From contig JBHHZE010000009.1 of assembly GCA_046757925.1 (NCBI GenBank), positions 11,554-75,553 of the forward strand: a stretch of 64,000 nucleotides of DNA. Reading direction: 5' to 3'. Positions 44,251-53,413 of this stretch are shown in pieces. Under the pieces are notes generated by a model. The model saw only the letters and a program-made list of their open reading frames with translations. It did not search any database and was not told where the DNA came from. Every line of letters begins with the position of its first letter. The first letter of the stretch is position 1. The stretch comes from JAZDCZ01 sp046757925. Its GTDB lineage: Bacteria; Gemmatimonadota; Gemmatimonadetes; Gemmatimonadales; GWC2-71-9. The position numbers and the translations under genes were made by a program.

Positions 44251-45957
44251 ATGCCCAGGAAGCGCAGGCTCGTCCCGACCGTGTCCCTCACCCTATGCTT
44301 GGTGGCGCTGGCATACGATATCGGGGGCTATCCCCTGCTCGATCCGGACGAAGGACGCAATGCAGAGGTGGCACGCGAGATGGCCAGTACCAATAATTTC
44401 ATTGTACCTCATTTGAACGGCGTGCCATACGTCGACAAGCCCATGCTGTTTTTCGGAGCAGTGGCCGCGGTAATGAAGGTACTGGGCCCAACTGTTACAG
44501 CGGCACGGTTACCATCACTCGTTTTCACCTTGCTGACTCTTGCGGTTGTCTTCTGGTTTGGAAGAAGAACATTTGGGGCTGGAGCCGCCTGGATTGCTAC
44601 GATCGCCTCTGCAGCGACACCGTTCACCCTAGCCTACTCTCGGACCGTGATCTTCGACAGCACGCTTACCTTCTTTGTCGTGGTGGCGATCGTAGGGTTC
44701 TTTATGGCTATCGACAGCGGGGCTCGGATACCCGCCAAGCCACCGCATGAGACAGGAGCCGACTGGTGGATGAGCCTGACGTGGGTTGCAATGGCATGCG
44801 GCGTGCTCACTAAGGGACCGATTGCGCTCGCGGTTCCGTTGATGATTGCCATACCATATGCCGCATGGCGTCGTGGATGGAGATCGCTGGGTGACACTCT
44901 TTCCATCCTGCTGTTCGTGGCGCTCGTCTTACCATGGGTGCTCGCAATGTCGCGCGAAGTGCCGGGGTTCGTTCACTATGTACTGTGGACGGAAACAATC
45001 GCGCGACTAACGACCGGTGAGCTACACCGAACAGGACCGCTCTGGTATTTCCTGGTCATCCTTCCAGCGGCCACACTGCCGTGGTCACTGATACTCCTTG
45101 GAGGAATGTGGCGCGCGCGTCCATGGAGACGGCCCGACGACACAGTCGATAAAAGCGTAATCTACCTGTTGCTGTGGATCATCGTCCCGCTTGCCTTCTT
45201 CTCCCTCTCACAATCCAAGCGCCCCCAATACGTCTTGCCGTTGGTACCCGCAGTGGGACTCTTGCTGGGCGCACTCTGGACAAGATGGCGTACACGGTTA
45301 TATGGAGCTCGAACTGCCGCCGTCGCCATGGCCGTACTGGGAGTCGCACTGCTGACCGCGCACGGATCCATCGCCAATCTGCTTGCCGCCAGCCCTGGTA
45401 TCGCAGCGGCGGTTCCTGCCGCTGCCGCGATCATTGGAATCGGCTGCATTGTAGGCGGCGTACTGGCATACGTCGGCGTAGGGAACAGTGATCTATTGTT
45501 GCTCGGTTTTGCAATTCCGATCATCGCGATTCCCGTGTCTGCCAGAACCCTCATGGACGAGATAGGTCGTACGCGGTCGGCGGCGGAGATATCCGCAGCA
45601 TTGCTGCCCGAAATGTCAGACGACGTGCAGGTCGTGGGAGTGCACGCCTTTCCACCATCGTTGCCGTTTTACCTCAATAGGCCCTTGATACTCTCGACTA
45701 AAGATGGTGCTGAATTGACCAGCAATTACATCGTGCGCCACTACGACGAGTGGTCCGGCACAACATGGCTACGGGATGCTGGATGGTGGAGACAGGCGCT
45801 CATCCGGTGTGTGCGACCTCGTGTATTCATCGTCCGCAGCAATGACCGTGACGCTCGCGAGTTGCTGGATCAGCAGCTCAATCTGGTGATCGACACCGGT
45901 AAATACGCTGCGTACGGACCGTGTGGATTCTCTCACTTGGCAACGGTCGGCCCATAG
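44251..45957 (+). CDS. Glycosyltransferase family 39 membrane protein (ArnT/PMT-like)
   Basis: A 568-residue membrane glycosyltransferase using polyprenyl-phosphate sugars. The N-terminal helix is followed by LLDPDEGRNAEVAREM, the periplasmic DE motif of GT39/ArnT enzymes, and then VPYVDKPMLFF. About ten to twelve further helices and a short soluble C-terminal domain follow. Known relatives add sugars to lipid A or proteins. The substrate is unknown here. It is followed after three bases by asnB. Confidence 0.88.
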   Translation: MPRKRRLVPTVSLTLCLVALAYDIGGYPLLDPDEGRNAEVAREMASTNNFIVPHLNGVPYVDKPMLFFGAVAAVMKVLGPTVTAARLPSLVFTLLTLAVVFWFGRRTFGAGAAWIATIASAATPFTLAYSRTVIFDSTLTFFVVVAIVGFFMAIDSGARIPAKPPHETGADWWMSLTWVAMACGVLTKGPIALAVPLMIAIPYAAWRRGWRSLGDTLSILLFVALVLPWVLAMSREVPGFVHYVLWTETIARLTTGELHRTGPLWYFLVILPAATLPWSLILLGGMWRARPWRRPDDTVDKSVIYLLLWIIVPLAFFSLSQSKRPQYVLPLVPAVGLLLGALWTRWRTRLYGARTAAVAMAVLGVALLTAHGSIANLLAASPGIAAAVPAAAAIIGIGCIVGGVLAYVGVGNSDLLLLGFAIPIIAIPVSARTLMDEIGRTRSAAEISAALLPEMSDDVQVVGVHAFPPSLPFYLNRPLILSTKDGAELTSNYIVRHYDEWSGTTWLRDAGWWRQALIRCVRPRVFIVRSNDRDARELLDQQLNLVIDTGKYAAYGPCGFSHLATVGP

Positions 45958-45960
45958 AGC

Positions 45961-47817
45961 ATGTGCGGGATATACGGAATCGTGTCGCTGCGAGGCCTGC
46001 CGCTCGCGGATCTGGACAGTCTTGCTGCCATGGGAACTCTCTTGAGGCATCGTGGTCCCGATGCGCATGGCATATTGCGGTGTCCACACGCCGCCTTCGG
46101 CGCCGAGCGCCTTCGAATAATCGATCCATCGCCCGCGGCCGACCAGCCGTTTGCAGACCCCGCCCAACAGATCTGGTTGGTCCTGAACGGCACGATCTAT
46201 AACTCGCACGAAATCAGACGCCGCTATCCCGAGTACCCCTTCCGGTCGCGGTCGGATGTCGAGGCGCTAATGCCTCTATACCTGGACCTGGGCGTAAGCT
46301 GCCTCGATCAGATCGATGGCATGTTCGCACTGGCAATCTATGACCGGAGAGTTGGCACGTTGCTGCTGGCGCGCGACCGGGCAGGTGAAAAGCCACTGTT
46401 CTATTCCCATTTTGGTGGCGAAATCTGGTTCGCGTCAGAGATCCAAGCTCTACTCAAACCCAAACGCTGCAGGCCCAGTCTGGACCTCTGCGCCTTGAGA
46501 GAATTCGCAACGTTCGGCTATGTTCGAGAGCCGCGCTCGATGTTTGTTGGTTTGCACAAGGTAGAGTCAGGCACAGGAATCGTTTTCGATGCCGAGGGTG
46601 TCCGAAGGCACAGATACTGGAAACCCGATACCCTAGACGTTCAACCGATCCACGCCGCCGACGCGGTTCGAGAGCTGGATCAACTGCTTCGAGATGCCGT
46701 TTCCCGGCAATTGGTTGCCGACGTCCCGCTCGGAGTGTTCGTCAGCGGCGGTGTAGATTCATCTCTGCTTGCGGCACTCGCCACCGACGCATTGGGCGCC
46801 GATAGGATTCATACCTTTAGCGTGGGTTTCTGCAACCAGTCCTTCGACGAGGGTCTACACGCAAGGAGGATCGCGTCGCTATTGGGCACCCGGCACATCC
46901 AGATCGAAGCGACCGAGGATACCCTCCGCTCTGCACTTCATAGGATCACGACCCGACTCGCCGAGCCGATCGCCGATCCCGCGATCCTCCCGACGCTGCT
47001 GCTCGCAGAAGTGGCCAGAGAACACGTTGCAGTCGTATTGAGCGGCGAGGGCGCGGACGAGTTGTTTGGCGGCTATCCCACATATCTTGGTCACCTGCTG
47101 GCGCCCCGTTACAGGGCCCTGCCTTCGTTTTTGCGTGCGCCGATAGATCAACTTGCGGCCCGACTTCCACTCACTCCCAACCGCAATATCTCCATCGCGC
47201 ATCTGTTCAAGCGGTTCACTGCCGGCGCATCGCTAGCCCTTCCGGAACGACACATCAGATGGTTCGGGAGTAGGATCGATGCCGACGACATCCTGGGTGA
47301 GCAATTCGACAAGACCCGTTGGGAAACCGAATTCCCGTCCACTGGAGATGCGTTGAGACGCGCAATGCTGTTCGACTACCTTACATATCTCCGCGACGAT
47401 CTGCTGCCGAAAGTGGATCGAGCCACGATGCTGTGTTCGGTTGAAGCACGTTCCCCTTACCTGGATCAGGCAGTGACGAGATTCGCGTTCGGTCTGCCGA
47501 CTGCACTGAAGGTGCGGGGCATCACCACCAAATGGGTGTTGAAGCGAGTGGCGTCACGCTGGCTGCCCACTTCAATCGTCCGTCGTCGCAAGAGAGGACT
47601 GAGCGTACCGATCTCTCGCTGGATCAATTGCGGATTGCGTGGAGAGATCGACCGGCTACTGGCACGGGAACGGATAGATCGCGAGGGATTGTTGAACAGT
47701 GATACGGTGCAGCGACTTCTCGTCCAGCACCGCCGGGGAACCGCAGACCACGGTCGGGCCCTTTGGACAATCATCGTGCTGGAGTACTGGATGCAACACT
47801 GGTTCTCGGAGGAATAG
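45961..47817 (+). CDS. asnB: Asparagine synthetase (glutamine-hydrolysing)
   Basis: A 618-residue class II amidotransferase. Processing of the initiator Met exposes Cys2 (MCGIYGIV), the glutaminase nucleophile. The N-terminal domain ends near 210, and the synthetase domain carries the P-loop SGGVDSSLLAAL and GEGADELFGGYPTY. The length fits the exosortase/surface-polysaccharide-linked AsnB group as well as true asparagine synthetase. Location after a glycosyltransferase means a role in sugar or lipid amidation cannot be excluded. Start ATG at 45961. Confidence 0.92.
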   Translation: MCGIYGIVSLRGLPLADLDSLAAMGTLLRHRGPDAHGILRCPHAAFGAERLRIIDPSPAADQPFADPAQQIWLVLNGTIYNSHEIRRRYPEYPFRSRSDVEALMPLYLDLGVSCLDQIDGMFALAIYDRRVGTLLLARDRAGEKPLFYSHFGGEIWFASEIQALLKPKRCRPSLDLCALREFATFGYVREPRSMFVGLHKVESGTGIVFDAEGVRRHRYWKPDTLDVQPIHAADAVRELDQLLRDAVSRQLVADVPLGVFVSGGVDSSLLAALATDALGADRIHTFSVGFCNQSFDEGLHARRIASLLGTRHIQIEATEDTLRSALHRITTRLAEPIADPAILPTLLLAEVAREHVAVVLSGEGADELFGGYPTYLGHLLAPRYRALPSFLRAPIDQLAARLPLTPNRNISIAHLFKRFTAGASLALPERHIRWFGSRIDADDILGEQFDKTRWETEFPSTGDALRRAMLFDYLTYLRDDLLPKVDRATMLCSVEARSPYLDQAVTRFAFGLPTALKVRGITTKWVLKRVASRWLPTSIVRRRKRGLSVPISRWINCGLRGEIDRLLARERIDREGLLNSDTVQRLLVQHRRGTADHGRALWTIIVLEYWMQHWFSEE

Positions 47818-47819
47818 GA

Positions 47820-48401
47820 ATGACGCGTGATGAGGCAATTGCACTAATGCATGAATACACTTCGTCGGATGCACTTCGCAAACACATGTACGCAGTTGAG
47901 GCAGCTATGCGAGCATACGCGGTCAAGTTCGCAGAAGATCCAGCAGAATGGGGGCTCGTGGGCCTGCTGCATGACTACGACTACGAACGCTATCCCAATG
48001 ATGCACACTCTGCAACCGAGGAGCATCCGTCGTATGGAGTGAATCTATTGCGAGAGCGGGGGTTTCCAGACCACATGTGTCGGGCCATTATGGGACACGC
48101 CACATACACTGGAGTGGCTCGCGACACTCAGATGGCAAAGAGCCTGTTCGCGGTAGACGAACTGTGCGGTTTCCTCGTGGCCTGTGTGCTCGTCCGACCT
48201 TCAAAGAGTTTCTCCGACCTCAAGGTCAAGAGCGTCAAGAAGAAGCTCAAGGACAAGGGCTTTGCGCGCGGGGTCAACCGCGAGGAAGTCTACCAGGGTG
48301 CCGAGGAGCTGGGCGTTTTGCTGGACGAACACATTCAGTTTCTAATCGACGCGCTGCGGCCGATCGAGGCCGAGCTAGGTCTAGGAAGCACATCGCCATA
48401 G
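47820..48401 (+). CDS. HD domain phosphohydrolase-like protein
   Basis: A 193-residue protein of the HD superfamily. H20 or H46 class metal ligands appear as RKHMYAVEAAM, the HD pair in LVGLLHDYDYERYP, then AIMGHATYTG and AVDELCGF. This matches the small HDIG-type proteins that may act on nucleotides, though the substrate is not known. GGAGGAATAGGA immediately precedes ATG 47820, a very strong ribosome binding site, and supports it over a longer reading. Confidence 0.85.
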   Translation: MTRDEAIALMHEYTSSDALRKHMYAVEAAMRAYAVKFAEDPAEWGLVGLLHDYDYERYPNDAHSATEEHPSYGVNLLRERGFPDHMCRAIMGHATYTGVARDTQMAKSLFAVDELCGFLVACVLVRPSKSFSDLKVKSVKKKLKDKGFARGVNREEVYQGAEELGVLLDEHIQFLIDALRPIEAELGLGSTSP

Positions 48402-48442
48402 GGAACTGTCAACGAAATGGGCTCTGCTTGCGTACAACAGTT

Positions 48443-48994
48443 ATGACAGACGCCGAACTCGCAGCCCGAGCGCACGCCGGGGACCGTGAAGCATTCGGTG
48501 AGTTGGTACAGCGCTATGCGGGCCAAGCACGCCGAGTGGCCCGAGCTGCATTGGGCAACGAGGCCGACGCTGACGACGCAGCACAGGACGGGTTCCTGGC
48601 GGCGTTGCGTAACCTGGGGAGGTACGATCCCACTCGTCCTTTTGGACCGTGGCTGATGCGAATCGTGGCGAATGCTGCCACCGATCGGCGAAGGAGACGG
48701 AAGGTCCGGGCCACCAGTGAGATCCCGCCGCAGACGGCGTTTATGGGTCCGGCGACCGACCGAGCTGCTTTGCGTGGAGACTTTCGAGATGCCCTCGCAG
48801 CGGCTCTCGCAGGACTCCCCGAGCGGCGCAGGCTGGCCGTGGTCTTGTTTGACGTTGAGGGATACTCGCACAAGGAGATAGCGGAAATCCTGAAGGTACC
48901 TGTGGGCACCGCAAGGTCCGATGTGTTCCACGCACGCCGTGCTCTGCGTGCCGAGCTAGCGGACTTCGAGGAATTGAAGGAGGAAATCATATGA
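48443..48994 (+). CDS. ECF (RpoE-type) RNA polymerase sigma factor
   Basis: A 183-residue extracytoplasmic-function sigma factor. Region 2 spans AFGELVQRYAGQARRVARAAL through NEADADDAAQDGFLAALRNL, and region 4 includes LPERRRLAVVLFDVEGYSHKEIAEILKVPVGTARS. ATG at 48443 fits the family start. The following gene, a small membrane protein that overlaps by four bases, is the likely anti-sigma. The genes behind it encode an envelope protein and a complete tripartite exporter. The sigma factor probably controls this cluster in response to an envelope signal. Confidence 0.92.
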   Translation: MTDAELAARAHAGDREAFGELVQRYAGQARRVARAALGNEADADDAAQDGFLAALRNLGRYDPTRPFGPWLMRIVANAATDRRRRRKVRATSEIPPQTAFMGPATDRAALRGDFRDALAAALAGLPERRRLAVVLFDVEGYSHKEIAEILKVPVGTARSDVFHARRALRAELADFEELKEEII

Positions 48995-49383
48995 AGGCAT
49001 CGGCATTTGATCACCGGCCGGATCGCGAATTGGGTAAGGCCCTGAAGGTCATACTCTCCGCCGAAGACGACGCTGCGTTCGCCGACGGAGTGATGCAGCG
49101 TGCAGTGGATTTACCGTTGCCGACATCCACCGGCAGAGACTCATGGGAGATTCTCGGTGACTGGGCTGGGCCGGGCCTTGCGGCCGCCGTTGTTGGCCTA
49201 ACAATCGGCGCTCTAATATGGCTGGGTGGTGTACCGGGCAGCAGCGACGCGGTGCTTGGCAGCACTCCACTGGGCGATCCACTACAACAGGTGGAGTCTA
49301 CCGAGGTACCGCCTACTCTGCTTACAACAAATCAAGTACCAGACGTAGATGCCTTCTTGGCCTTTTCGCTCGAGAACCGATAA
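48991..49383 (+). CDS. Probable anti-sigma factor, single-pass membrane protein
   Basis: A 130-residue protein with a cytosolic N-terminus of about 60 residues (DRELGKALKVILSAEDDAAFADGVMQRAV), one membrane helix near 65-85 and a short Pro/Thr-rich periplasmic tail. Topology and the four-base overlap with the ECF sigma gene are typical of anti-sigma factors. I see no zinc-binding HxxxCxxC motif, so it is not a ZAS type. The assignment rests mainly on context. Confidence 0.6.
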   Translation: MKASAFDHRPDRELGKALKVILSAEDDAAFADGVMQRAVDLPLPTSTGRDSWEILGDWAGPGLAAAVVGLTIGALIWLGGVPGSSDAVLGSTPLGDPLQQVESTEVPPTLLTTNQVPDVDAFLAFSLENR

Positions 49384-49433
49384 TGCCAGATAACTTCTCA
49401 GTCATGTCTGTCGCAACAAAGGTGGTGATGTAA

Positions 49434-49859
49434 ATGCTCAACCGATCGAAGCTATGGGCAGCTATCCTGCTAATCGCAGCGTTTGCGGCTGGCGTAGCCG
49501 TCGGTGGTGGAACAACTGCAGCATTGGGTGACGGTAAGGCCGCGACCAACGCTACCAGTGAAAGAAATTCCACCAGAGACCGTGAACACCGCAGAAGTTA
49601 CGGTGAACGGCTACAAGAGGAATTGAACCTATCGCCCAGCCAACGTGCCTCCGTCGATACCATAATTCAACGACGCCAGACGGAAATGCATAACCTATGG
49701 AAGGAAGTTGGCCCGAAGTTTGACGCTCTTCGCAATGACATCCGAAAGCAAGTGATGAGCGTACTGGACGAGACACAGCAAGAGAAATTTCGCGAACTCA
49801 TCGCGAGTAGCGATAGAAACAGGGAGAGAAGAGACCGTAATGGTTCGAAACATCGGTAG
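49434..49859 (+). CDS. Spy/CpxP-like periplasmic protein
   Basis: A 141-residue exported protein with an N-terminal hydrophobic anchor or signal (about residues 7-25). The mature part is highly charged and helical. LQEELNLSPSQRASVDTIIQRRQTEM, then VLDETQQEKFREL, corresponds to the paired LTxxQ-type motifs of Spy, CpxP and metal-resistance ZraP-like proteins. Such proteins act as periplasmic chaperones or sense metals. Position between the anti-sigma gene and tolC suggests it tunes the envelope response. It overlaps the TolC-like gene by 20 bases. Confidence 0.75.
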   Translation: MLNRSKLWAAILLIAAFAAGVAVGGGTTAALGDGKAATNATSERNSTRDREHRRSYGERLQEELNLSPSQRASVDTIIQRRQTEMHNLWKEVGPKFDALRNDIRKQVMSVLDETQQEKFRELIASSDRNRERRDRNGSKHR

Positions 49860-51138
49860 CAGCATGAGAACACTCTTTGCCGCAGCAGTGGTCACAACAT
49901 CATTGGCTGCCCAGCTCGATGGCCAAGCGAAGTCCGTGACGCTTGACGACGCACTGGAACTCGCGTTGCAAATCCAGCCAGCTATGGTCCAGGCGCGTGG
50001 TCAGATGACGAACGCCCGGATGTCGCGTCTTCAAGCATATGGCAATTGGATGCCAACCATAAATGCCACGTCGAGCGTCAGCACCAACTCGTCGCAGCGT
50101 TTCGACGCTGCCACACAGCGAACCGTATCGGGCTCCTCGACATCCTACTCCAGCGGCTTCAGCGCATCGATGACCGTGTTTGACGGATTCAGCAGATTGG
50201 CACAGAACCACGCCGCCAGCGCCGACTACGCCAGCGCCGATGCGGCACTTGTGAACCAGAGCTTTCAGATCGTTCTACAGACGAAACAGGTGTACTACAG
50301 TGCGCTGGCGGCAGATGAACTGGTGCGGGTTGCAAATACCCGCATCAAGCGCTCCGACGAACAACTCAAGATCTCAAAGGAGAAGCTCGTCGCCGGCACG
50401 GCAACTCGTTCTGACACGCTGCGGTCGAGGGTTGAGCTCGCGAATGCACAGCTTCAACTGGTAAACGCCCAAACTCAGCAAGCGACGGCACAAGCCGATC
50501 TAGCACGCCTGATCGGCGTGGATGGCTCCGTAGGTGTTGTCGACGAGGATCGCTTCAGAAACTTCGTAGAGGTGGACACAAGCACCCTGAGACAAGAGGC
50601 ACTGGCACGCTCACCGGTCATCGGTGCTGCAACAGCGGCTTCGAGGGCCGCAGATGCTCAAGTCGCGGTATCCCGGGCTCAGTTTTTTCCCACTGTATCG
50701 GCCTCATACCAAAGATCTTGGGCAGGCAATCAACTCTCCAGTCTGAGGCCAAGTTGGTCCGCAAGGCTCAACTTGTCGTGGCCGATCTTCAACGGTTTTT
50801 CTAGAGAGCTGACGCAGACCCGTAACGCCGTCGCTCGGGATGCCGCCCGCGCACAGGCCGATGATGCCGTTCGCAACGTGAATGCCCAGCTCACTCAGTA
50901 TCTGACGACACTTACGGCGGCGCGTACGCGACTCGAAATTGCTCGAGCAAACGAAGCTGCGTCCAGCGAGGACCTCAGAGTTCAGCGGGAGCGCTACCGG
51001 CTCGGAGCAGCCACGATCGTCGAGGTTCTGGACTCACAGATCAATCTGGATCAGGCCGAAGTGGATATCGTACAGGCCCGCCTCGACTACTTGGTCGCGA
51101 AGGCCCAGATCGAAGCCCTCATCGGGAGAGAACTATGA
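49840..51138 (+). CDS. TolC family outer membrane efflux channel
   Basis: A 432-residue outer-membrane channel. A signal peptide (MRTLFAAAVVTTSLAAQLDGQA) precedes the coiled-coil repeat architecture of TolC: VTLDDALELALQIQP at the start, and in the second half PTVSASYQRSWAGN, LSWPIFNGFSRELTQ, and AGAA..VEVLDSQ-like text (RYRLGAATIVEVLDSQINLDQAEVD). ATG 49840 was kept; ATG 49864 is a good alternative right before the signal peptide. It is the exit duct for the exporter encoded immediately downstream. Confidence 0.93.
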   Translation: MVRNIGSSMRTLFAAAVVTTSLAAQLDGQAKSVTLDDALELALQIQPAMVQARGQMTNARMSRLQAYGNWMPTINATSSVSTNSSQRFDAATQRTVSGSSTSYSSGFSASMTVFDGFSRLAQNHAASADYASADAALVNQSFQIVLQTKQVYYSALAADELVRVANTRIKRSDEQLKISKEKLVAGTATRSDTLRSRVELANAQLQLVNAQTQQATAQADLARLIGVDGSVGVVDEDRFRNFVEVDTSTLRQEALARSPVIGAATAASRAADAQVAVSRAQFFPTVSASYQRSWAGNQLSSLRPSWSARLNLSWPIFNGFSRELTQTRNAVARDAARAQADDAVRNVNAQLTQYLTTLTAARTRLEIARANEAASSEDLRVQRERYRLGAATIVEVLDSQINLDQAEVDIVQARLDYLVAKAQIEALIGREL

Positions 51139-51878
51139 CCGTACCGCAGGCAACTGAGTTCCGCACCGGTGAAACCCCGGCAGAAGATGTGATCATCCTG
51201 ACGCACAAGCTCACAAGGAACTACACGTTGGGCTCCGAAACAGTGCACGCATTACGTCAAGTCGATCTCCAGATTCGCCGCAACGAGTTTACCTCCATCA
51301 TGGGGCCGTCGGGATCCGGTAAGTCCACACTGATGAACCTGCTTGGATGTTTGGATACGCCGAGCGAGGGCGAGTACTGGCTAAACGGACAGAAGGTAAG
51401 TGAACTCAACGACGACCAGTTAGCACGCATCAGGAACAAAGAGATCGGCTTTGTGTTTCAGACATTCAACTTGTTGCCGCGGGCCACCTCCCTGCATAAC
51501 GTAGAACTGCCGCTCATCTACGCAGGAATACCGGCAAGGACTCGACGCGAATATGCGGAGTCGGCGTTGAATAAGGTAGGACTCGCCGACCGGATGGAGC
51601 ACAAACCGACCGAGCTTTCGGGAGGCCAACGACAGCGGGTCGCCATCGCCAGGGCGCTGGTCAATAACCCCAGCATCGTCCTCGCGGATGAGCCGACCGG
51701 TAATCTGGACAGCGCGACGAGTGAGGAAATCATGAACGTCCTGGAGCACCTCCATGACGCTGGCCAGACCATCATTGTGATCACCCACGAGAGAGATATC
51801 GCGGCCCACGCAAACCGCCAGATTCAGCTACGCGACGGGCGGATCGAGCACGACATAATAACTGAGAGAACTGCATGA
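51135..51878 (+). CDS. ABC transporter ATP-binding protein (MacB type)
   Basis: A 247-residue ATPase. Walker A is GPSGSGKST, the Q-loop is IGFVFQTFNLLPRAT, the signature is LSGGQRQRVAIARAL, and Walker B is IVLADEPTGNLDS. Here the ATPase is a separate protein, unlike E. coli MacB where it is fused to the permease. Overlaps with the TolC and adaptor genes on both sides show tight coupling. Confidence 0.95.
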   Translation: MTVPQATEFRTGETPAEDVIILTHKLTRNYTLGSETVHALRQVDLQIRRNEFTSIMGPSGSGKSTLMNLLGCLDTPSEGEYWLNGQKVSELNDDQLARIRNKEIGFVFQTFNLLPRATSLHNVELPLIYAGIPARTRREYAESALNKVGLADRMEHKPTELSGGQRQRVAIARALVNNPSIVLADEPTGNLDSATSEEIMNVLEHLHDAGQTIIVITHERDIAAHANRQIQLRDGRIEHDIITERTA

Positions 51879-53377
51879 AAAACGCACTATTGATTCTCGG
51901 AATCATCGCACTTGCCGGCGTCGGCTACGCTAAGTATTACCGCCCGACCGAAGAGACCGAGGCACCGGTTTATCAAATGATCCCGGTCGCTAACCGAGAC
52001 ATAGTAGTCTCGGCGAGCGCGGCAGGAGAAATCGAGCCAATAAAAACGGTTGAGGTCAAATCCAAGGCTTCAGGCGCCATCTTCGAAATGCGCGTCGAGA
52101 CCGGAGATGAAGTGACTGCGGGAGAGCTACTATTGCGGGTAGATCCCCGAGTGCCCCGCAACAATTTGCGTCAAGCCCAGGCAGACTTGCAACTCGCCCA
52201 AGCCCAATTGGAGAACGCGGAGTCTCGACTCAAGCGCTCAGAGGAGCTCCACCAAACACAATCCATCACGGACCAAGAGTGGGAAGACGCGAAGCTTGCC
52301 GTTGCCAACGCCAACGCGGGATTGGTACGTGCACAGCGCCAGCTCGAAGACGCCAAGATCTCCTACGAGGACACCGATGTTAAGTCGCCGATTGACGGCA
52401 TGGTGATCCAGAAGAACGTCGAGGAAGGAACGGTGATTTCATCCGCCACCGGAAACGTGAGCGGCGGCGCCGTCCTGCTGCTGCTGGCCAACCTCGACAC
52501 TGTGCAGGTACGCGCAATGGTAGATGAGACCGACATAGGAAAGATACACCCGGACCTGGAGGTCACTATCGGTGTCGACGCATACCCTAACCGGCCGTTT
52601 CAGGGGAAGGTCTTGAAAGTGGAGCCCCAGGCCACGGTCGAACAGAACGTTACCATGTTTCCGGTTCTGGTCCGCATTCCCAATGATGGCGGACTGCTGC
52701 GACCGGGTATGAATACCGAGGTGGACGTCCACATCGGACGTCGTGAGGGTGTCGTTGCGGTCCCCAATGCCGCACTTCGTACGGAGAGAGACATAGCATC
52801 AGCCGCCGAGGTGCTCGGGCTGGATATCAATGACGTCCGGGCGAAGATAGCGGCCGCCCGGAACGGAACCAGGCCCGGCGGAGAGGCATCCCTGGCCGGC
52901 AGAGCCACCGAAAAACCTGCGTCCGACGAGCACAGTATAACGACGCCCGACGGACGGGAAATAACGCTGCCTGAGGGAGTGACTGTCAAGCAAGCCACAG
53001 CCTTGTTCGCGAAACTGAGAGGTGGCGGCGGGTTCCAGAGCCTGAGTTCCCAGGATCGCGCGCTGCTGCGGAAGATGCGCGCCAATCGCGGAGGACGAGG
53101 TGGCGGACGCAGGGAAAACCAACACAGCTCGGGCACGGACGCCAACCTCTTCGGCGGCAATTACATAGTGTTTGCGCTGCGCAACGGGGTGCCGACTCCT
53201 GCCCCGATCCGCACCGGTCTCACAGACCTCGATTATTCTGAAGTGATGTCTGGCCTGGCGGTTGGCGACACGGTCCTTGTGCTGCCAAGCGCGAGCCTAC
53301 TTGCAAGCCAGCAACAATTGGCGGAGCGCATCAATCGGATACGCGGTCGCGGATTACCGGGAGTACAACGGCGGTAG
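51875..53377 (+). CDS. HlyD/MacA-type periplasmic adaptor with RGG-rich insertion
   Basis: A 500-residue membrane fusion protein. After one N-terminal helix come the barrel-sandwich domain, a coiled-coil hairpin (about residues 95-165), and a beta-barrel and MP region (GRVMVR-type text around MVDETDIGKIHPDLEVTI). Between about residues 305 and 425 lies an extra segment. It carries a mini Spy-like helix (LPEGVTVKQATALFAKL, LSSQDRALLRKMR) and a Gly/Arg run (NRGGRGGGRRE, near residues 405-415). Typical MacA proteins are 370-420 residues, so this insertion accounts for the extra length. ATG at 51875 overlaps the ATPase stop. Confidence 0.9.
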   Translation: MKNALLILGIIALAGVGYAKYYRPTEETEAPVYQMIPVANRDIVVSASAAGEIEPIKTVEVKSKASGAIFEMRVETGDEVTAGELLLRVDPRVPRNNLRQAQADLQLAQAQLENAESRLKRSEELHQTQSITDQEWEDAKLAVANANAGLVRAQRQLEDAKISYEDTDVKSPIDGMVIQKNVEEGTVISSATGNVSGGAVLLLLANLDTVQVRAMVDETDIGKIHPDLEVTIGVDAYPNRPFQGKVLKVEPQATVEQNVTMFPVLVRIPNDGGLLRPGMNTEVDVHIGRREGVVAVPNAALRTERDIASAAEVLGLDINDVRAKIAAARNGTRPGGEASLAGRATEKPASDEHSITTPDGREITLPEGVTVKQATALFAKLRGGGGFQSLSSQDRALLRKMRANRGGRGGGRRENQHSSGTDANLFGGNYIVFALRNGVPTPAPIRTGLTDLDYSEVMSGLAVGDTVLVLPSASLLASQQQLAERINRIRGRGLPGVQRR

Positions 53378-53413
53378 TTATGCCGACTGACCTAGTCACG
53401 GGAAGGAACAGCC